Below are positions 26,200 to 39,406 of a stretch of DNA of 64,000 nt, one piece after another (position 1 is the first letter of the stretch; each line of letters starts with the position of its first letter). A model generated the notes under the pieces. The model was not told the DNA's origin and did no database searches. It saw only the letters and a list, made by a program, of their open reading frames with translations. Made by a program: the position numbers and the translations under genes. Source of the stretch: Eubacterium sp. (GTDB lineage Bacteria > Bacillota > Clostridia > Lachnospirales > Lachnospiraceae); assembly GCA_017539165.1 (NCBI GenBank), contig JAFYHN010000047.1, positions 24,635 through 88,634 of the forward strand, given 5' to 3'.

Positions 26200-27390
26200 T
26201 TACTCAACGATAGATACAACTCTACCAGAACCTACTGTTCTACCACCCTCACGGATAGCGAATGTAAGTCCCTGCTCCATAGCTACTGGATGGATGAGCT
26301 CGATTGTCATCTCTACGTTATCTCCAGGCATGCACATCTCTGTACCTGCAGGAAGGTTGCAGACACCAGTAACGTCTGTTGTTCTGAAGTAGAACTGTGG
26401 ACGATAGTTGTTGAAGAATGGAGTATGACGTCCACCCTCGTCCTTTGTAAGAACATAAACCTGAGCTGTAAACTTCTTATGGCATGTTACAGAACCTGGC
26501 TTAGCAAGAACCTGTCCTTTTTCGATCTGATCTCTGTTAACACCACGGAGAAGAGCACCGATGTTATCACCAGCCTGAGCTTCGTCAAGAATCTTTCTGA
26601 ACATCTCGATACCAGTAACAACTGTATTCTGAACTTCTTCCTTGATACCAAGGATCTCAAGTGGATCGTTGAGGTGAAGTGTACCTCTCTCTACTCTACC
26701 TGTAGCAACTGTTCCACGTCCTGTGATTGTAAATACGTCCTCAACAGGCATAAGGAAAGGCTTATCTGTATCACGCTCTGGTGTAGGGATGTACTCATCA
26801 ACTGTGTTCATGAGTTCCATAATCTTGTCTCCCCACTCTCCGTTAGGATCTTCAAGAGCCTTAAGAGCTGAACCCTTGATGATTGGGCATCCTTCGAATC
26901 CATACTCTTCAAGAGCTTCTGAAACTTCCATCTCAACGAGCTCGATAAGCTCATCATCAAGATCGTCCATATCGCACTTGTTAAGGAATACGATGATGTA
27001 AGGAACGTTTACCTGACGAGCAAGAAGGATATGCTCTCTTGTCTGAGCCATAACTCCGTCAGAAGCAGCAACAACAAGGATAGCACCGTCCATCTGAGCA
27101 GCACCAGTGATCATGTTCTTAACGTAGTCAGCATGTCCTGGGCAGTCAACGTGTGCATAATGTCTCTTGTCTGTCTCATACTCAACGTGAGCTGTAGAGA
27201 TAGTGATACCTCTTTCTCTCTCTTCTGGAGCCTTATCGATATTAGCGAAATCTACTGCAGCGTTACCAGCTACTCTCTCAGAAAGTACCTTTGTGATAGC
27301 TGCTGTAAGAGTTGTCTTACCGTGGTCAACGTGACCGATTGTACCAATGTTAACATGTGGTTTTGTTCTTTCAAACTTAGCCTTTGCCAT
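26200..27390 (-). CDS. tuf: Elongation factor Tu
   Basis: EF-Tu delivers aminoacyl-tRNA to the ribosome. The 396-residue protein has [13 protein letters not shown] (P-loop), [12 protein letters not shown] and NKCDMDD (G1, G3, G4), and the C-terminal GRVVSIVE. The start at 27390 has AGGAGG 9 bases upstream; the longer frame is rejected. It is the last gene of the rpsL-rpsG-fusA-tuf block, after a 201-base gap with a GGGTAGG hairpin. Confidence 0.99.
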   Translation of the reverse strand: MAKAKFERTKPHVNIGTIGHVDHGKTTLTAAITKVLSERVAGNAAVDFANIDKAPEERERGITISTAHVEYETDKRHYAHVDCPGHADYVKNMITGAAQMDGAILVVAASDGVMAQTREHILLARQVNVPYIIVFLNKCDMDDLDDELIELVEMEVSEALEEYGFEGCPIIKGSALKALEDPNGEWGDKIMELMNTVDEYIPTPERDTDKPFLMPVEDVFTITGRGTVATGRVERGTLHLNDPLEILGIKEEVQNTVVTGIEMFRKILDEAQAGDNIGALLRGVNRDQIEKGQVLAKPGSVTCHKKFTAQVYVLTKDEGGRHTPFFNNYRPQFYFRTTDVTGVCNLPAGTEMCMPGDNVEMTIELIHPVAMEQGLTFAIREGGRTVGSGRVVSIVE

Positions 27391-27482
27391 TTTAAAATCC
27401 TCCTGATTTTTTTCCTTTAGGTTCCCCCTACTTTCGAAATGTCGTCCGATTAAATGGGGTATATACCTTCTAAAATATTGAC

Positions 27483-27506
27483 CGGGTAGGGGTAGTATCC
27501 TACCCG
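27483..27506 (-). promoter_or_regulatory. Hairpin in the fusA-tuf spacer
   Basis: CGGGTAGG pairs with CCTACCCG across an 8-base loop within the 201-base gap before tuf. No good uridine run follows, so it may be an attenuator or an RNA-processing site; its role is undetermined. I see no other gene or signal in the gap. Confidence 0.5.
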
Positions 27507-27591
27507 ACCACAGCACTAAACTAGATTTTACTAAATATTAAAAAATATTTCAAGCTATTTTATAGTTTAATGTTATAGAATATTCATAAAA

Positions 27592-29733
27592 TTAAGCCTT
27601 AGCGCTAAGAACTTTTTCCTGAACGTTCTTTGGACACTGCTCATACTTCTCGAAGAACATTGAGTAGTTACCACGTCCCTGAGTTCTTGAACGAAGGTCA
27701 GTAGAGTAACCGAACATCTCAGCAAGTGGCACATAAGCTGTAACCTTCTTACCGTTACCAACATCCTCCATGCTCTCGATACGACCACGGCGGCTGTTAA
27801 GATCTCCGATAACATCACCCATGTACTGCTCTGGCATAACAACCTCAACCTTCATGATAGGCTCAAGAAGTACTGGGTTACCCTTCTTCATAGCATCCTT
27901 AAATGCCATAGAACCGGCAATGTGGAATGCCATCTCAGATGAGTCGACTTCATGGTATGATCCATCGTAAACTTCTGCATCAACACCAAGCACCTGGAAT
28001 CCACCAAGGATACCAGCCTGAGCAGCTTCTTCGATACCTTCTCCGATAGCTGGGATGTATTCCTTAGGAATGTTACCACCAACTACAGTTGAAGTGAACT
28101 TGAACTGTTCTTCACCGTTAGGATCCATAGGTGTGAACTTAACTTTACAATGTCCGTACTGTCCACGACCACCAGACTGCTTAGCATACTTAGAATCAAC
28201 ATCAACAGCTGATGTAAATGTCTCTTTGTAAGCAACCTGAGGAGCACCAACGTTAGCCTCTACCTTAAACTCACGAAGGAGACGATCAACGATAATCTCA
28301 AGGTGAAGCTCGCCCATTCCGGCGATGATTGTCTGTCCTGTTTCCTGATCAGTATGAGTTCTGAATGTAGGATCTTCTTCAGCAAGCTTCTGAAGTGCTG
28401 TAGCAAGCTTATCCTGACCATCCTTTGTCTTAGGCTCGATAGCGAGCTCGATAACTGGCTCAGGGAACTCCATAGACTCAAGGATAACTGGATGCTGCTC
28501 ATCACAGATTGTATCACCTGTTGTAGTATTCTTAAGGCCTACTACTGCAGCAATATCTCCAGAATATACCTTATCTATATCTGTTCTATCGTTAGCGTGC
28601 ATCTGAACGATACGTCCAACACGCTCCTTGTAATCCTTTGTTGCATTAAGTACATAAGAACCCTTGTTAAGTGTTCCTGAATATACTCTGATGAAAGCAA
28701 GCTTTCCTACGAATGGGTCAGCTACGATCTTGAATGCGAGAGCTGAGAAAGGCTCATCATCTGATGACTTCTTAGTGATCTCATTTCCATCCATATCTGT
28801 ACCCTTGATATCAGGGATATCTGTAGGAGCTGGCATGAACTCGAGTACAGCATCAATAAGCTTCTGGATACCCTTATTCTGGTGTGCAGATCCGCAAAGT
28901 ACAGGTACTACTCTTGTCTTCTCTCCTTCTGGAGTGTCGATAGCAGCACATGTTCCTCTACGAAGAGCAGCTTTAAGCTCATCGATTGAAGGCTCTTCAC
29001 CCTCAAGGTAAGCCATCATAAGGTCATCATCAAGCTCACAGCAGTTCTCAACGAGCTGATCATGCCATTCAGCAGCCTGATCCTTATAATCATCACGAAT
29101 ATCCTGGATAGTGATATCCTTACCTTCATGATCATTATAGATGTATTCTTTCATCTCAAAAAGGTCGATAATTCCTTCGAAATAATCTTCCTTACCAATA
29201 GGGATATTTACAACTATTGGCTTTTTACCAAGACGAGTCTTGATTTCCTCTACAGTGTTGTAGAAGTTAGCACCAAGTATGTCCATCTTATTAACGAATG
29301 CCATACGTGGTACGTGATATGTATCAGCCTGACGCCATACGTTCTCTGACTGTGGCTCAACACCACCCTTTGCATCAAATACTCCGACAGCTCCGTCAAG
29401 TACACGGAGTGAACGCTCAACCTCAACAGTGAAGTCAACGTGTCCAGGAGTATCAATAATATTTATACGATGTTCAAGAGCACCCGGCTTTGGCTTATTG
29501 TTTTCCTGCAGTGTCCAGTGACATGTTGTAGCAGCAGATGTGATAGTGATACCACGTTCCTGCTCCTGCTCCATCCAGTCCATGGTTGCTGTACCTTCGT
29601 AAGTCTCACCAATCTTGTGATTAACTCCAGTATAGTACAGGATTCTTTCTGTAAGAGTAGTCTTACCAGCATCGATGTGAGCCATGATACCGATATTTCT
29701 TGTTCTCTCTAATGGATATTCTCTTCCAGCCAA
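27592..29733 (-). CDS. fusA: Elongation factor G
   Basis: EF-G drives translocation. The 713-residue protein has GHIDAGKTT-type P-loop ([15 protein letters not shown]), [20 protein letters not shown] and NKMD. Domains IV and V follow in order, with [16 protein letters not shown]-type sequence near the end. It sits between rpsG (26 bases) and tuf. The gene is intact. Confidence 0.98.
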   Translation of the reverse strand: MAGREYPLERTRNIGIMAHIDAGKTTLTERILYYTGVNHKIGETYEGTATMDWMEQEQERGITITSAATTCHWTLQENNKPKPGALEHRINIIDTPGHVDFTVEVERSLRVLDGAVGVFDAKGGVEPQSENVWRQADTYHVPRMAFVNKMDILGANFYNTVEEIKTRLGKKPIVVNIPIGKEDYFEGIIDLFEMKEYIYNDHEGKDITIQDIRDDYKDQAAEWHDQLVENCCELDDDLMMAYLEGEEPSIDELKAALRRGTCAAIDTPEGEKTRVVPVLCGSAHQNKGIQKLIDAVLEFMPAPTDIPDIKGTDMDGNEITKKSSDDEPFSALAFKIVADPFVGKLAFIRVYSGTLNKGSYVLNATKDYKERVGRIVQMHANDRTDIDKVYSGDIAAVVGLKNTTTGDTICDEQHPVILESMEFPEPVIELAIEPKTKDGQDKLATALQKLAEEDPTFRTHTDQETGQTIIAGMGELHLEIIVDRLLREFKVEANVGAPQVAYKETFTSAVDVDSKYAKQSGGRGQYGHCKVKFTPMDPNGEEQFKFTSTVVGGNIPKEYIPAIGEGIEEAAQAGILGGFQVLGVDAEVYDGSYHEVDSSEMAFHIAGSMAFKDAMKKGNPVLLEPIMKVEVVMPEQYMGDVIGDLNSRRGRIESMEDVGNGKKVTAYVPLAEMFGYSTDLRSRTQGRGNYSMFFEKYEQCPKNVQEKVLSAKA

Positions 29734-29758
29734 GACTGTTTCCTCCTTAATTTATTGA

Positions 29759-30229
29759 TTAGAAACGATAATGAGCAAATGCCTTGTTAGCCTCTGCCAT
29801 TCTGTGCATTTCTTCTTTACGCTTTACAGATGCTCCTGTGTTGTTTGCAGCATCCATAAGCTCAAGAGCAAGTCTTTCCTTCATTGTCTTCTCAGTTCTC
29901 TGACGTGAGAAATTAGTAATCCAACGAAGACCAAGAGCCTGTCTTCTATCAGGTCTAACTTCGATAGGTACCTGATATGTTGCACCACCGATACGTCTAG
30001 CTTTAACCTCGAGCTGAGGCATAACATTGTTCATAGCTGCCTCAAATACTTCAACAGGATCCTTTCCTGTCTGCTCTTTGATCTGGTCGAAGGCGCCATA
30101 TACGATCTTCTCAGCAACACCCTTCTTACCATCAAGCATAATATTGTTGATAAGACGAGTTACAACCTTGCTGTTGTAGATAGGATCGGCAAGCACATCT
30201 CTTTTTGCTATATGTCCTTTACGTGGCAC
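29759..30229 (-). CDS. rpsG: 30S ribosomal protein S7
   Basis: The 156-residue protein starts [20 protein letters not shown] and ends AFAHYRF, the normal S7 length and termini. S7 nucleates assembly of the 30S head and binds 16S rRNA. It follows rpsL by 140 bases and precedes fusA, the conserved str operon order. Confidence 0.99.
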   Translation of the reverse strand: MPRKGHIAKRDVLADPIYNSKVVTRLINNIMLDGKKGVAEKIVYGAFDQIKEQTGKDPVEVFEAAMNNVMPQLEVKARRIGGATYQVPIEVRPDRRQALGLRWITNFSRQRTEKTMKERLALELMDAANNTGASVKRKEEMHRMAEANKAFAHYRF

Positions 30230-30369
30230 GGTTCTTCCCTCCTTAATAATAGTATTAAATCATAGGTACTCACATACATATGATATGTGTTCGCGCTGAT
30301 GAAAACATTACCTGTTCTTAACCAGCACAAATTTCTGTTAATCATCCTACTAAAAATATGTCTTACATA

Positions 30370-30789
30370 TTATTTAGCATCCTTAGGACGCTTAGCACCA
30401 TACTTTGAACGTGCCTGACGTCTCTTAGCAACACCTGCTGTATCAAGAGTTCCACGGATAATGTGGTATCTTGTACCAGGAAGGTCCTTTACTCTTCCTC
30501 CACGGATAAGTACAACGCTGTGCTCCTGAAGGTTGTGACCTTCACCTGGGATGTAGCTTGTTACTTCCATTCCGTTTGAAAGGCGAACTCTGGCGATCTT
30601 TCTCAGAGCTGAGTTAGGCTTCTTAGGAGTTGCTGTCTTAACAGCAGTACATACACCTCTCTTCTGTGGTGAAGAAGTATTAGTAGGCTTCTTCTTAAGA
30701 GAGTTGTAGCTTCTCTGAAGTGCAGGAGCTGTAGACTTTTTAACTACATCCTGTCTTCCCTTTCTAACTAACTGGTTAAATGTTGGCAT
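30370..30789 (-). CDS. rpsL: 30S ribosomal protein S12
   Basis: The 139-residue S12 contains [19 protein letters not shown] and [20 protein letters not shown], with the lysines associated with streptomycin sensitivity present as wild-type. The start [10 protein letters not shown] at 30789 has a GGAGG-type site; the longer frame from 30849 belongs to the leader. It has its own promoter after rpoC. Confidence 0.99.
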   Translation of the reverse strand: MPTFNQLVRKGRQDVVKKSTAPALQRSYNSLKKKPTNTSSPQKRGVCTAVKTATPKKPNSALRKIARVRLSNGMEVTSYIPGEGHNLQEHSVVLIRGGRVKDLPGTRYHIIRGTLDTAGVAKRRQARSKYGAKRPKDAK

Positions 30790-30810
30790 GTTTTCACCTC
30801 CGTTCTTTGT

Positions 30811-30850
30811 TAAATTAAAATTGGACGTGCATTTTTCACGCACGCCCAAT
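30811..30850 (-). terminator. Hairpin at the start of the rpsL leader
   Basis: ATTGG-CGTGC pairs with GCACG-CCAAT around a short A-rich loop, followed by TTTTAATTT. It lies just downstream of the predicted rpsL transcription start, so it is either the rpoC terminator or a 5' leader attenuator. Confidence 0.6.
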
Positions 30851-30851
30851 T

Positions 30852-30880
30852 ATTATACATATCCATTTATCCAATGTCAA
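30852..30880 (-). promoter_or_regulatory. Strong promoter of rpsL-rpsG-fusA-tuf
   Basis: Minus-strand TTGACA (30880-30875) and TATAAT (30857-30852) are both perfect consensus and separated by 17 bases. It lies between the rpoC stop (30915) and rpsL and would begin transcription near 30845. Confidence 0.85.
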
Positions 30881-30914
30881 TAAAATTTTCATTTAACTGA
30901 CAAAGCAGATATAT

Positions 30915-33900
30915 TTATTCTTCGATATCTCCAGACTCGTCAGCGATAACCTGTTCAGAAGCAGCTCCTTCACTTGCATCAAATGCTGTATCATCGATGA
31001 TCTCATCTGCTGCATCTACGAAGCTCTCTTCTTCCTCATCCACATCGACATCCATCTTGTAATCAGAATCAAGTCTTACTGAACGATATCTCTTCATTCC
31101 TGTACCAGCAGGGATGAGCTTACCGATAAGTACGTTCTCCTTAAGACCGATAAGTGGATCGATCTTACCCTTGATAGCTGCATCAGTAAGGACTCTTGTT
31201 GTCTCCTGGAATGATGCTGCTGAAAGGAATGAGTTAGTTGCAAGTGAAGCCTTAGTGATACCAAGAAGGATTCTGTTAGCAACTACCGGACGAAGACCGT
31301 CTTCAGCAAGTATTTCATTTACTTCATCTATATCAAGCACGTCTGCAAGTGTTCCTGGAAGATATTCTGAATCTCCAGCATCCTCGATACGTGTCTTCTT
31401 GAGCATCTGACGAACGATAATCTCGATATGCTTATCGTTAATCTCAACACCCTGTGAACGGTAAACCTTCTGAACTTCACGAAGCATGTAGTTCTGAACT
31501 GCCTCAACACCCTTGATCTTAAGGATATCATGAGGATTTACCGAACCTTCTGTCAGTTCATCGCCGGCTAAGATCTCTTCGCCGTCCTGAACCTTGATAC
31601 GTGATCCGTAAGGGATAAGGTAAGCCTTTGTATCTCCTGTCTCAGCATTTGATACTACAACTTCTCTCTTCTTCTTTGTATCTCTGATCTCAACTTTACC
31701 AGCGAAATCTGAGATGATAGCAAGTCCCTTAGGTTTACGTGCCTCGAAGATCTCCTCTACTCTAGGAAGACCCTGTGTGATATCACCACCGGCAACACCA
31801 CCCGAGTGGAATGTTCTCATCGTAAGCTGTGTACCAGGCTCACCGATTGACTGAGCGGCGATAATTCCGACAGCCTCACCAACCTGAACTGCCTGACCTG
31901 TTGCAAGGTTAGCTCCGTAACACTTAGCACAGATTCCAAGGTGGCACTTACATGTAAGAACTGATCTAATCTTGAGCTTAGCATCCTTTCTAGGAGCTCC
32001 TGTCTCAGGATCTGTAAATGGACGTCCATCATTAGGCTGAACACCATACTTCATGATCTTCTCTGCTCTTGCAGGAGTGATCATATGATTTATCTTAACA
32101 AGCATTTCGCCATTTGCATCGAAGATGCTCTCTGCAGCATAACGACCTGTTATTCTTTCCTGGAAGCTCTCTGTGAGCTCGTCGCCATCCATGAATGCCT
32201 TTACGAAGATACCTGGCTTTACATCAGGTGAATCTGCTGAACAATCTGTCTCTCTGATGATAAGATCCTGAGAAACGTCAACAAGTCTTCTTGTAAGGTA
32301 ACCTGAATCGGCTGTACGAAGAGCTGTATCTGACAGACCCTTACGAGCACCGTGGGCTGACATGAAGTACTCGAGTACGTCAAGACCCTCACGGAAGTTT
32401 GACTTGATAGGAAGTTCGATAGTGTTACCTGTTGTATCGGCCATAAGTCCACGCATACCAGCCAGCTGTTTGATCTGCTGATCAGAACCACGGGCACCGG
32501 AATCGGCCATCATGTAAATGTTATTGTACTTGTCAAGTCCATCAAGCAGAGCCTTTGTCAGCTTCTTATCAGCTGCTTCCCACTGTCTGATGACCGTTCT
32601 CTTACGCTCTTCTTCTGTAAGGAATCCGATATCGAAGTAATGGTTAACTTCATCAACCTTACTCTGAGCATAGTTAAGAAGTTCCTTCTTATCTCCTGGC
32701 ACTGTCATATCTGCGATAGAAACCGAGATACCACTAAGTGTTGAATGCTTATATCCAAGAGCCTTGATATCATCAAGAACCTCAGCTGTCTTTGTAGCAC
32801 CGTGAATATTGATACATTTGTTAAGTATCTTCTTCAGGTCACCCTTCTTAACCAGTTTATTAACTTCAGGCTGAAGAACTGTTTCAGGATTGCTTCTGTC
32901 AACAAATCCAAGATCCTGAGGGATCATCTCATTGAAGATAAGCTTTCCGAGTGAAGTTGCAACAAAACCTGTTACCTCTTCTCCCTCTGTTGTTACAGCT
33001 GCTCTCTTAACATATATCTTCTGCTGAAGTGTTATCTCCTTGTTTTCAAATGCAAGAAGTGCTCTATTAATATCAAGGAACTTTCTACCCATAAGATCTT
33101 CAGGTGTTGTAACGATCTGCTTGAAGAATGTTACATCTCCTGATTTAGAAGCCTTCTTGATAACTGTAAGTCTGATCTTATCAAATGCTCCGATCACACC
33201 TGCCTCAGCATCAGCCTTAACAGCAGCTATATTTGCAGCTTCATTCTCTTCAAGGTATTCCTTCTTAATCTCGTCTTCTGTATACTCTACTTCCTTGAAC
33301 TTATCCATTGTAAGATAGTAGATACCAAGTACCATATCCTGTGAAGGAACTGATACAACTCCACCGTCTGAAGGCTTAAGCAGGTTGTTAGGTGAAAGCA
33401 GAAGGAAACGGCACTCTGCCTGAGCTTCTACTGAAAGTGGAAGGTGAACAGCCATCTGGTCTCCGTCGAAGTCGGCGTTGAACGCCATACATACGAGCGG
33501 ATGAAGCTTAATAGCTTTACCTTCTACAAGGATTGGCTCAAATGCCTGGATACCAAGTCTATGAAGTGTAGGGGCACGGTTAAGCATAACTGGATGCTCC
33601 TTGATAACATCCTCAAGGATGTCCCATACTCCTGTCTCAAGTCTCTCCACCTTCTTCTTGGCAGCCTTAATGTTATCAGCCTTACCACGAGATACAAGTT
33701 CTTTCATAACGAAAGGCTTGAAAAGCTCAATAGCCATCTCTTTAGGAAGACCGCACTGGAATATCTTAAGTTCAGGTCCAACGACGATAACTGAACGTCC
33801 TGAGTAGTCAACACGCTTACCAAGGAGGTTCTGACGGAAACGTCCCTGCTTACCTTTAAGCATCTCTGAAAGAGACTTAAGAGCTCTGGAACCAGGTCCT

Positions 33901-34844
33901 GTTACCGCACGTCCGTGACGACCGTTATCTATAAGTGAATCAACTGCCTCCTGAAGCATTCTCTTCTCGTTACGAACGATGATATCAGGTGCTGATATCT
34001 CGAGAAGTCTCTTAAGACGGTTATTTCTGTTAATAATTCTTCTATACAGATCATTAAGATCTGATGTAGCGAATCTACCACCATCAAGCTGAACCATAGG
34101 TCTGAGATCTGGTGGGATTACTGGAACTGCATCAAGCACCATCCACTCAGGCTTGTTGCCTGAATTTCTAAACGCCTCAACAACATCCAGTTTCTTGATT
34201 ATCTTAGTCTTCTTCTGTCCTGAAGCAGTTTCAAGTTCCTCACGAAGAGTAACAACTTCCTGCTCAAGATCAATCTTCTTAAGAAGCTCTTTTACAGCCT
34301 CAGCACCCATTCCTACCTTGAATGCTTCCTCGCCGTATTCATTAAGCTTAGCTCTGTATTCCTGTTCCGAGAGAATATCCTTCTCATGAAGGTCTGTGCT
34401 TCCCGGATCAGTTACTATATATGCTGAAAAGTACAGTACCCTTTCAAGTTCACGTGGTGAAAGGTCAAGAAGAAGTCCCATACGGCTAGGTATTCCCTTG
34501 AAATACCAGATATGAGATACAGGACATCCAAGTTCGATGTGACCCATACGCTCACGACGTACACTTGACTTAGTAACCTCAACGCCACATCTATCACAGA
34601 TGATACCCTTGAAACGTATCTTCTTATACTTACCACAGTGACATTCCCAGTCTTTTGTTGGTCCAAATATCTTCTCACAGAAAAGTCCGTCTCTTTCAGG
34701 CTTCCATGTTCTGTAATTGATAGTCTCCGGCTTTGTAACCTCACCGAACGACCACTGTCTTATCTTCTCAGGAGATGCAAGACCAATCTTGATAGCATCA
34801 AAGTAAATAGGCTGTTCCTGCTCTGTTTCTGTACGCATTGCCAT
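30915..34844 (-). CDS. rpoC: DNA-directed RNA polymerase beta' subunit
   Basis: The 1309-residue protein carries the catalytic [12 protein letters not shown] metal site and the N-terminal zinc site with CHCGKYKK and CDRCGVEV. The bridge-helix/trigger-loop region includes [18 protein letters not shown] and [21 protein letters not shown]. An acidic tail ends the protein. AAGGAG precedes ATG 34844. It lies 21 bases after rpoB. The sequence looks intact. Confidence 0.99.
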   Translation of the reverse strand: MAMRTETEQEQPIYFDAIKIGLASPEKIRQWSFGEVTKPETINYRTWKPERDGLFCEKIFGPTKDWECHCGKYKKIRFKGIICDRCGVEVTKSSVRRERMGHIELGCPVSHIWYFKGIPSRMGLLLDLSPRELERVLYFSAYIVTDPGSTDLHEKDILSEQEYRAKLNEYGEEAFKVGMGAEAVKELLKKIDLEQEVVTLREELETASGQKKTKIIKKLDVVEAFRNSGNKPEWMVLDAVPVIPPDLRPMVQLDGGRFATSDLNDLYRRIINRNNRLKRLLEISAPDIIVRNEKRMLQEAVDSLIDNGRHGRAVTGPGSRALKSLSEMLKGKQGRFRQNLLGKRVDYSGRSVIVVGPELKIFQCGLPKEMAIELFKPFVMKELVSRGKADNIKAAKKKVERLETGVWDILEDVIKEHPVMLNRAPTLHRLGIQAFEPILVEGKAIKLHPLVCMAFNADFDGDQMAVHLPLSVEAQAECRFLLLSPNNLLKPSDGGVVSVPSQDMVLGIYYLTMDKFKEVEYTEDEIKKEYLEENEAANIAAVKADAEAGVIGAFDKIRLTVIKKASKSGDVTFFKQIVTTPEDLMGRKFLDINRALLAFENKEITLQQKIYVKRAAVTTEGEEVTGFVATSLGKLIFNEMIPQDLGFVDRSNPETVLQPEVNKLVKKGDLKKILNKCINIHGATKTAEVLDDIKALGYKHSTLSGISVSIADMTVPGDKKELLNYAQSKVDEVNHYFDIGFLTEEERKRTVIRQWEAADKKLTKALLDGLDKYNNIYMMADSGARGSDQQIKQLAGMRGLMADTTGNTIELPIKSNFREGLDVLEYFMSAHGARKGLSDTALRTADSGYLTRRLVDVSQDLIIRETDCSADSPDVKPGIFVKAFMDGDELTESFQERITGRYAAESIFDANGEMLVKINHMITPARAEKIMKYGVQPNDGRPFTDPETGAPRKDAKLKIRSVLTCKCHLGICAKCYGANLATGQAVQVGEAVGIIAAQSIGEPGTQLTMRTFHSGGVAGGDITQGLPRVEEIFEARKPKGLAIISDFAGKVEIRDTKKKREVVVSNAETGDTKAYLIPYGSRIKVQDGEEILAGDELTEGSVNPHDILKIKGVEAVQNYMLREVQKVYRSQGVEINDKHIEIIVRQMLKKTRIEDAGDSEYLPGTLADVLDIDEVNEILAEDGLRPVVANRILLGITKASLATNSFLSAASFQETTRVLTDAAIKGKIDPLIGLKENVLIGKLIPAGTGMKRYRSVRLDSDYKMDVDVDEEEESFVDAADEIIDDTAFDASEGAASEQVIADESGDIEE

Positions 34845-34865
34845 CCGTTATATCTCCTTCCTTAA

Positions 34866-37800
34866 TTACATATCTGAATCTTCATAATCATCATAGCTGT
34901 CATCAAAGTTGTCTTCTTCGTAGCTGTCGCCATAGAATGATTCTTCAGATTCAACGTATTCACCACTCTCATCAACTTCGCCATATCCGCCTTCAGCAAG
35001 ATCACCTTCATAACGCATATCGCCTTCGAGCATTTCTCTTGTCTGTCTGTCGTAATCACCTGACTCACCAAGTTCAACTTCTTCGCCATCTTCCTTAAGA
35101 ACACGAACATCAAGTCCAAGTGACTGGAACTCTTTAAGAAGTACCTTGAATGATTCTGGTGTACCAGGATCAGGGATATTCTCACCCTTGATGATGGCTT
35201 CGTATGTCTTAACACGTCCTACAACGTCATCAGACTTAACTGTAAGGATCTCCTGAAGTGTAGATGAAGCACCATATGCCTCAAGAGCCCAAACCTCCAT
35301 CTCTCCGAATCTCTGTCCACCGAACTGAGCTTTACCACCAAGTGGCTGCTGTGTTACAAGTGAGTAAGGACCGGTTGAACGAGCATGGATCTTATCATCA
35401 ACAAGGTGATGCAGTTTCAGATAGTGCATGAAACCGATTGATACAGGTGCAGGAATAGCTTCACCTGTACGTCCATCACGAAGCTGTACCTTACCAGACT
35501 TATCGATAGGCACACCCTTCCACTCTTCTCTATGATCACGATTCTCGTAGAGGTATTTCATAACACCTTCATCTACGTAATCCTTATACTTAGCTTCGAA
35601 TTCTTCCCACTCAGTATTGACATAGTCATTTGCCATCTCAAGTTCCTTAGTGATATCTCCCTCCTTAGCTCCATCGAAGATAGGAGTAGATACTTTGAAT
35701 CCGAGAACTTCTGAAGCAAGTCCGAGATGAAGCTCAAGGACCTGTCCGATGTTCATACGGGAAGGAACGCCGAGAGGGTTAAGTACGATATCAAGCGGAC
35801 GTCCGTTAGGAAGGAATGGCATATCTTCAGCAGGGAGTACTCTTGAAACGACACCCTTGTTACCGTGACGACCGGCCATCTTATCTCCGACTGATATCTT
35901 TCTCTTCTGAGCGATGTATACACGAACCGACTTTGTAACTCCTGGTGGAAGCTCATCGCCGTTCTCTCTTGTAAATATCTTTATATCCATTACAACACCG
36001 TAAGCACCGTGAGGAACTCTAAGTGATGTATCTCTTACTTCTCTTGCCTTCTCACCGAAGATAGCGCGAAGAAGCTTCTCTTCAGCAGTAAGCTCTGTCT
36101 CACCCTTAGGTGTAACCTTTCCTACCAGGATATCCCCGGCACGAACCTCAGCACCAATACGGATGATACCATTTTCATCAAGATCTTTAAGGGCATCCTG
36201 TGAAAGTCCTGCAAGATCTCTTGTTATCTCTTCAGGTCCCAGCTTTGTATCTCTGGCATCTGATTCATACTCTTCTATATGTACTGATGTATAAACATCA
36301 TCTTTAACAAGTCTTTCTGAAAGAAGAACAGCATCCTCGTAGTTGTAACCTTCCCAAGTCATGAATCCGATAAGAGGGTTCTTACCAAGGGCAAGCTCAC
36401 CATTTGATGTAGAAGCACCGTCTGCGATAACCTCTCCCTTCTTAACCTTGTCGCCCTTAAAGACGATAGGTCTCTGGTTCATACAGTTACCCTGGTTACT
36501 TCTTGCAAACTTGATTACGTGATACTCATCTGTTGTTCCGTCTTCAGCGCGAACAACGATCTTCTCACTTGAAGAAAGTTCAACAACACCGTCTCTCTTT
36601 GCAACGATTGTTACACCCGAGTCAACGGCAGCCTTAGCTTCCATACCAGTTCCTACAACAGGTGCATCTGTCTTAAGAAGTGGAACGGCCTGACGCTGCA
36701 TGTTTGATCCCATGAGGGCACGGTTAGCATCGTCGTTCTGAAGGAATGGCACCATCGATGTAGCAACTGAGAATACCATGCGTGGAGACACATCCATGAA
36801 ATCAATAGTATTCTTAGGGAATACAGATGTCTCTTCTCTACGACGTCCGGCAACATTCTTGTTGATGAAATGACTCTGCTCATCAAGTGGCTCAGAAGCC
36901 TGAGCTACGATGTAGTTATCCTCTTCATCAGCTGTCATGTAAACAACTTCGTCTGTTACAACCGGATTAGCTGGATCTGTCTTATCTACTCTTCTGTATG
37001 GAGCCTCAATGAAACCATACTGGTTGATACGTGCAAATGTAGCAAGTGAGTTAATAAGACCGATGTTAGGTCCTTCAGGTGTCTCGATAGGACACATACG
37101 ACCATAATGTGTATAGTGAACGTCTCGAACCTCGAATCCGGCTCTTTCTCTTGAAAGACCACCAGGTCCAAGTGCTGAAAGACGTCTCTTATGTGTAAGC
37201 TCTGACAGTGGGTTGTTCTGATCCATGAACTGTGACAGCTGCGATGAACCAAAGAACTCCTTAACTGCTGCAGTAACAGGTTTGATATTGATAAGTGACT
37301 GTGGAGTCAGTGTATCGATATCCTGTGTCTGCATACGCTCTCTTACAACTCTCTCAAGTCTTGAGAGACCGATACGGTACTGATTCTGAAGAAGCTCACC
37401 AACTGACTTAATACGTCTGTTTCCAAGGTGGTCGATATCATCATCAGAACCAACCTCATACTCAAGATGCATATTGTAGTTGATTGAAGCAAGAATGTCT
37501 TCTTTAGTTATATGTTTAGGAATAAGCTCAACTACACTATTCTTGATAGCCTCTTTAAGCTCTTCCTCATCATCATACTCTGCAAGAAGTTCAGCAAGTA
37601 CTGGATAGTATACACTCTCATAGATTCCGAGTTCTTCCGGATCAACTCCCGGAAGTCTGTCAGCTATCCATGGACGAATATCAACCATCATATTAGAAAG
37701 AACTTTTACGTTCGCATCTTCAGTCTGAACAACAACGTGATCAACTGCACTATCCTGAATAATCTTTGCCGCTTCTTTAGTTACAATCTCACCCTGCGCA

Positions 37801-38723
37801 AAAAGAACTTCCCCTGTAAGAGGATCAATAACATCCTCAGCAAGGATAAAGTTTACTATACGGCTAGTAAGATTGAGTTTCTTATTGAACTTAAAACGTC
37901 CAACCTTAGCCAGATCATATCTTCTCTGATCAAAGAACATTGCGTTGATAAGGCTTTCTGCACTTTCAACAGCAAGAGGCTCACCTGGTCTAAGCTTCTT
38001 ATAAAGCTCAAGAATACCCTCTTCATAGTTCTTTGAAGGATCCTTCTCGAATGACGCACGAAGCTTAGGCTCGTCACCAAAAAGCTCGAGAATCTCCTCA
38101 TCTGTTCCTATACCCATAGCTCTTACAAGAACTGTTACAGGAACCTTTCTATTTCTATCTACCTTAACATAGAATACGTCATTTGCATCTGTCTCATACT
38201 CAAGCCACGCACCTCTGTTAGGTATAACCTGACATGAAAAGAGCTTCTTACCGGTCTTATCACGGCCGATAGTATAATATATACCAGGGGAACGAACAAG
38301 CTGACTGACGATAACACGTTCAGCACCATTGATGACAAATGTACCGGTCTCGGTCATGAGCGGCATATCTCCCATAAATACCTCATGCTGGTTAATCTCC
38401 CCTGTCTCATTATTAATAAGACGAACATTAACCTTAAGAGGAGCTGAATATGTAGCATCTCGTTCTTTACACTCTTCAATAGTGTATTTTTTATCCTCTT
38501 CAAAAAGCCGGTAATCCACAAACTCAAGACTAAGCTTTCCAGTGAAATCTGTAATAGGACTGATATCCTTAAATGCCTCTTCGAGACCCTCCTCGAGGAA
38601 CCACTTATAAGAGTCAACCTGAACTCCAATAAGGTTAGGCATTTCCAGAACTTCCTGCTTGTTAGCATAGCTCATACGTGTGTTCTTACCGGACTTGATA
38701 GGACGCATTCTGTACTTTTCCAT
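34866..38723 (-). CDS. rpoB: DNA-directed RNA polymerase beta subunit
   Basis: The protein of about 1285 residues contains the rifampicin-binding region [20 protein letters not shown], followed by [12 protein letters not shown], all wild-type at the usual resistance positions. It also has the conserved [15 protein letters not shown] and ends with the [19 protein letters not shown] region and a very acidic tail rich in Asp, Glu and Tyr. The start at 38723 (MEKYRMRPI) has an AGAGGTG site upstream; the longer frame to 38756 is less likely. It starts after a terminator that separates it from rplL. Confidence 0.99.
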   Translation of the reverse strand: MEKYRMRPIKSGKNTRMSYANKQEVLEMPNLIGVQVDSYKWFLEEGLEEAFKDISPITDFTGKLSLEFVDYRLFEEDKKYTIEECKERDATYSAPLKVNVRLINNETGEINQHEVFMGDMPLMTETGTFVINGAERVIVSQLVRSPGIYYTIGRDKTGKKLFSCQVIPNRGAWLEYETDANDVFYVKVDRNRKVPVTVLVRAMGIGTDEEILELFGDEPKLRASFEKDPSKNYEEGILELYKKLRPGEPLAVESAESLINAMFFDQRRYDLAKVGRFKFNKKLNLTSRIVNFILAEDVIDPLTGEVLFAQGEIVTKEAAKIIQDSAVDHVVVQTEDANVKVLSNMMVDIRPWIADRLPGVDPEELGIYESVYYPVLAELLAEYDDEEELKEAIKNSVVELIPKHITKEDILASINYNMHLEYEVGSDDDIDHLGNRRIKSVGELLQNQYRIGLSRLERVVRERMQTQDIDTLTPQSLINIKPVTAAVKEFFGSSQLSQFMDQNNPLSELTHKRRLSALGPGGLSRERAGFEVRDVHYTHYGRMCPIETPEGPNIGLINSLATFARINQYGFIEAPYRRVDKTDPANPVVTDEVVYMTADEEDNYIVAQASEPLDEQSHFINKNVAGRRREETSVFPKNTIDFMDVSPRMVFSVATSMVPFLQNDDANRALMGSNMQRQAVPLLKTDAPVVGTGMEAKAAVDSGVTIVAKRDGVVELSSSEKIVVRAEDGTTDEYHVIKFARSNQGNCMNQRPIVFKGDKVKKGEVIADGASTSNGELALGKNPLIGFMTWEGYNYEDAVLLSERLVKDDVYTSVHIEEYESDARDTKLGPEEITRDLAGLSQDALKDLDENGIIRIGAEVRAGDILVGKVTPKGETELTAEEKLLRAIFGEKAREVRDTSLRVPHGAYGVVMDIKIFTRENGDELPPGVTKSVRVYIAQKRKISVGDKMAGRHGNKGVVSRVLPAEDMPFLPNGRPLDIVLNPLGVPSRMNIGQVLELHLGLASEVLGFKVSTPIFDGAKEGDITKELEMANDYVNTEWEEFEAKYKDYVDEGVMKYLYENRDHREEWKGVPIDKSGKVQLRDGRTGEAIPAPVSIGFMHYLKLHHLVDDKIHARSTGPYSLVTQQPLGGKAQFGGQRFGEMEVWALEAYGASSTLQEILTVKSDDVVGRVKTYEAIIKGENIPDPGTPESFKVLLKEFQSLGLDVRVLKEDGEEVELGESGDYDRQTREMLEGDMRYEGDLAEGGYGEVDESGEYVESEESFYGDSYEEDNFDDSYDDYEDSDM

Positions 38724-38883
38724 GTGACGCACTTCACCTCTCGTATTTTTTATCAATATATACTATTTCCCGACTCTCACGCGGCTAAAATCAGCCTTTT
38801 AAACGCATCAAAAAATATGCCTGCGATGCAATAAGCGCAAGAATCCACGTTAGCCTATAATGACAAGTTACAATTCTAACATT

Positions 38884-38926
38884 TCCATAAAAAAAATGCA
38901 AGTGGTTTTTTTACCACTTGCATTTT
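38884..38926 (-). terminator. Terminator/attenuator between rplL and rpoB
   Basis: ATGCAAGTGG pairs with CCACTTGCAT around an A7 loop, followed by T8 on the minus strand. It is a textbook intrinsic terminator and would partly uncouple rpoBC from rplJL, as known in other bacteria. Confidence 0.85.
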
Positions 38927-38946
38927 AAATCTACATAGAAGTTTAA

Positions 38947-39315
38947 TTACTTAAGTGTAACCTTAGCTCCAACTTCCTCAAGCTTAGCCTTGATTGACTC
39001 AGCCTCTGCCTTTGAAGCACCTTCCTTAAGTACCTTTGGAGCACCCTCAACTGCTTCCTTAGCTTCCTTAAGTCCAAGACCTGTTACTTCACGAACAGCC
39101 TTGATAACCTTGATCTTCTCAGCTCCAACATCTGTAAGCTCTACGTCGAACTCATCTTTCTCTTCTGCTGAACCACCTTCAGCTCCGCCTGCTGCTGCAA
39201 CTACAACACCAGCTGCTGCTGATACACCATACTTCTCTTCTACTGCCTTTACAAGGTCATTGAGCTCAAGAACTGTGAGCTCGTCGATAGCAGCTACTAA
39301 CTCTTCTACTGTCAT
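38947..39315 (-). CDS. rplL: 50S ribosomal protein L7/L12
   Basis: The 122-residue L7/L12 has the N-terminal dimer domain ([20 protein letters not shown]), a flexible Ala/Gly hinge near 40-55, and the C-terminal domain with [25 protein letters not shown] precedes ATG 39315. It lies 91 bases after rplJ. Confidence 0.98.
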   Translation of the reverse strand: MTVEELVAAIDELTVLELNDLVKAVEEKYGVSAAAGVVVAAAGGAEGGSAEEKDEFDVELTDVGAEKIKVIKAVREVTGLGLKEAKEAVEGAPKVLKEGASKAEAESIKAKLEEVGAKVTLK

Positions 39316-39406
39316 TTTAATATCCTCCATTATAATTTGATTTAATAATTCGAACAATTTTCAACTGTTCATACATTTAAATGATTCCGGTTATGCGACG
39401 CTTGAC

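Noticed and set aside
26290-26871. 193-codon plus-strand frame inside tuf
   Set aside because: It is antisense to a perfectly conserved EF-Tu gene and has cysteine-rich nonsense sequence.
30370-30789. Streptomycin-resistance changes in rpsL
   Set aside because: The lysines in [11 protein letters not shown] and its partner site are as in sensitive strains.
35000-38723. Rifampicin-resistance changes in rpoB
   Set aside because: The rifampicin region reads like wild-type at the usual sites.
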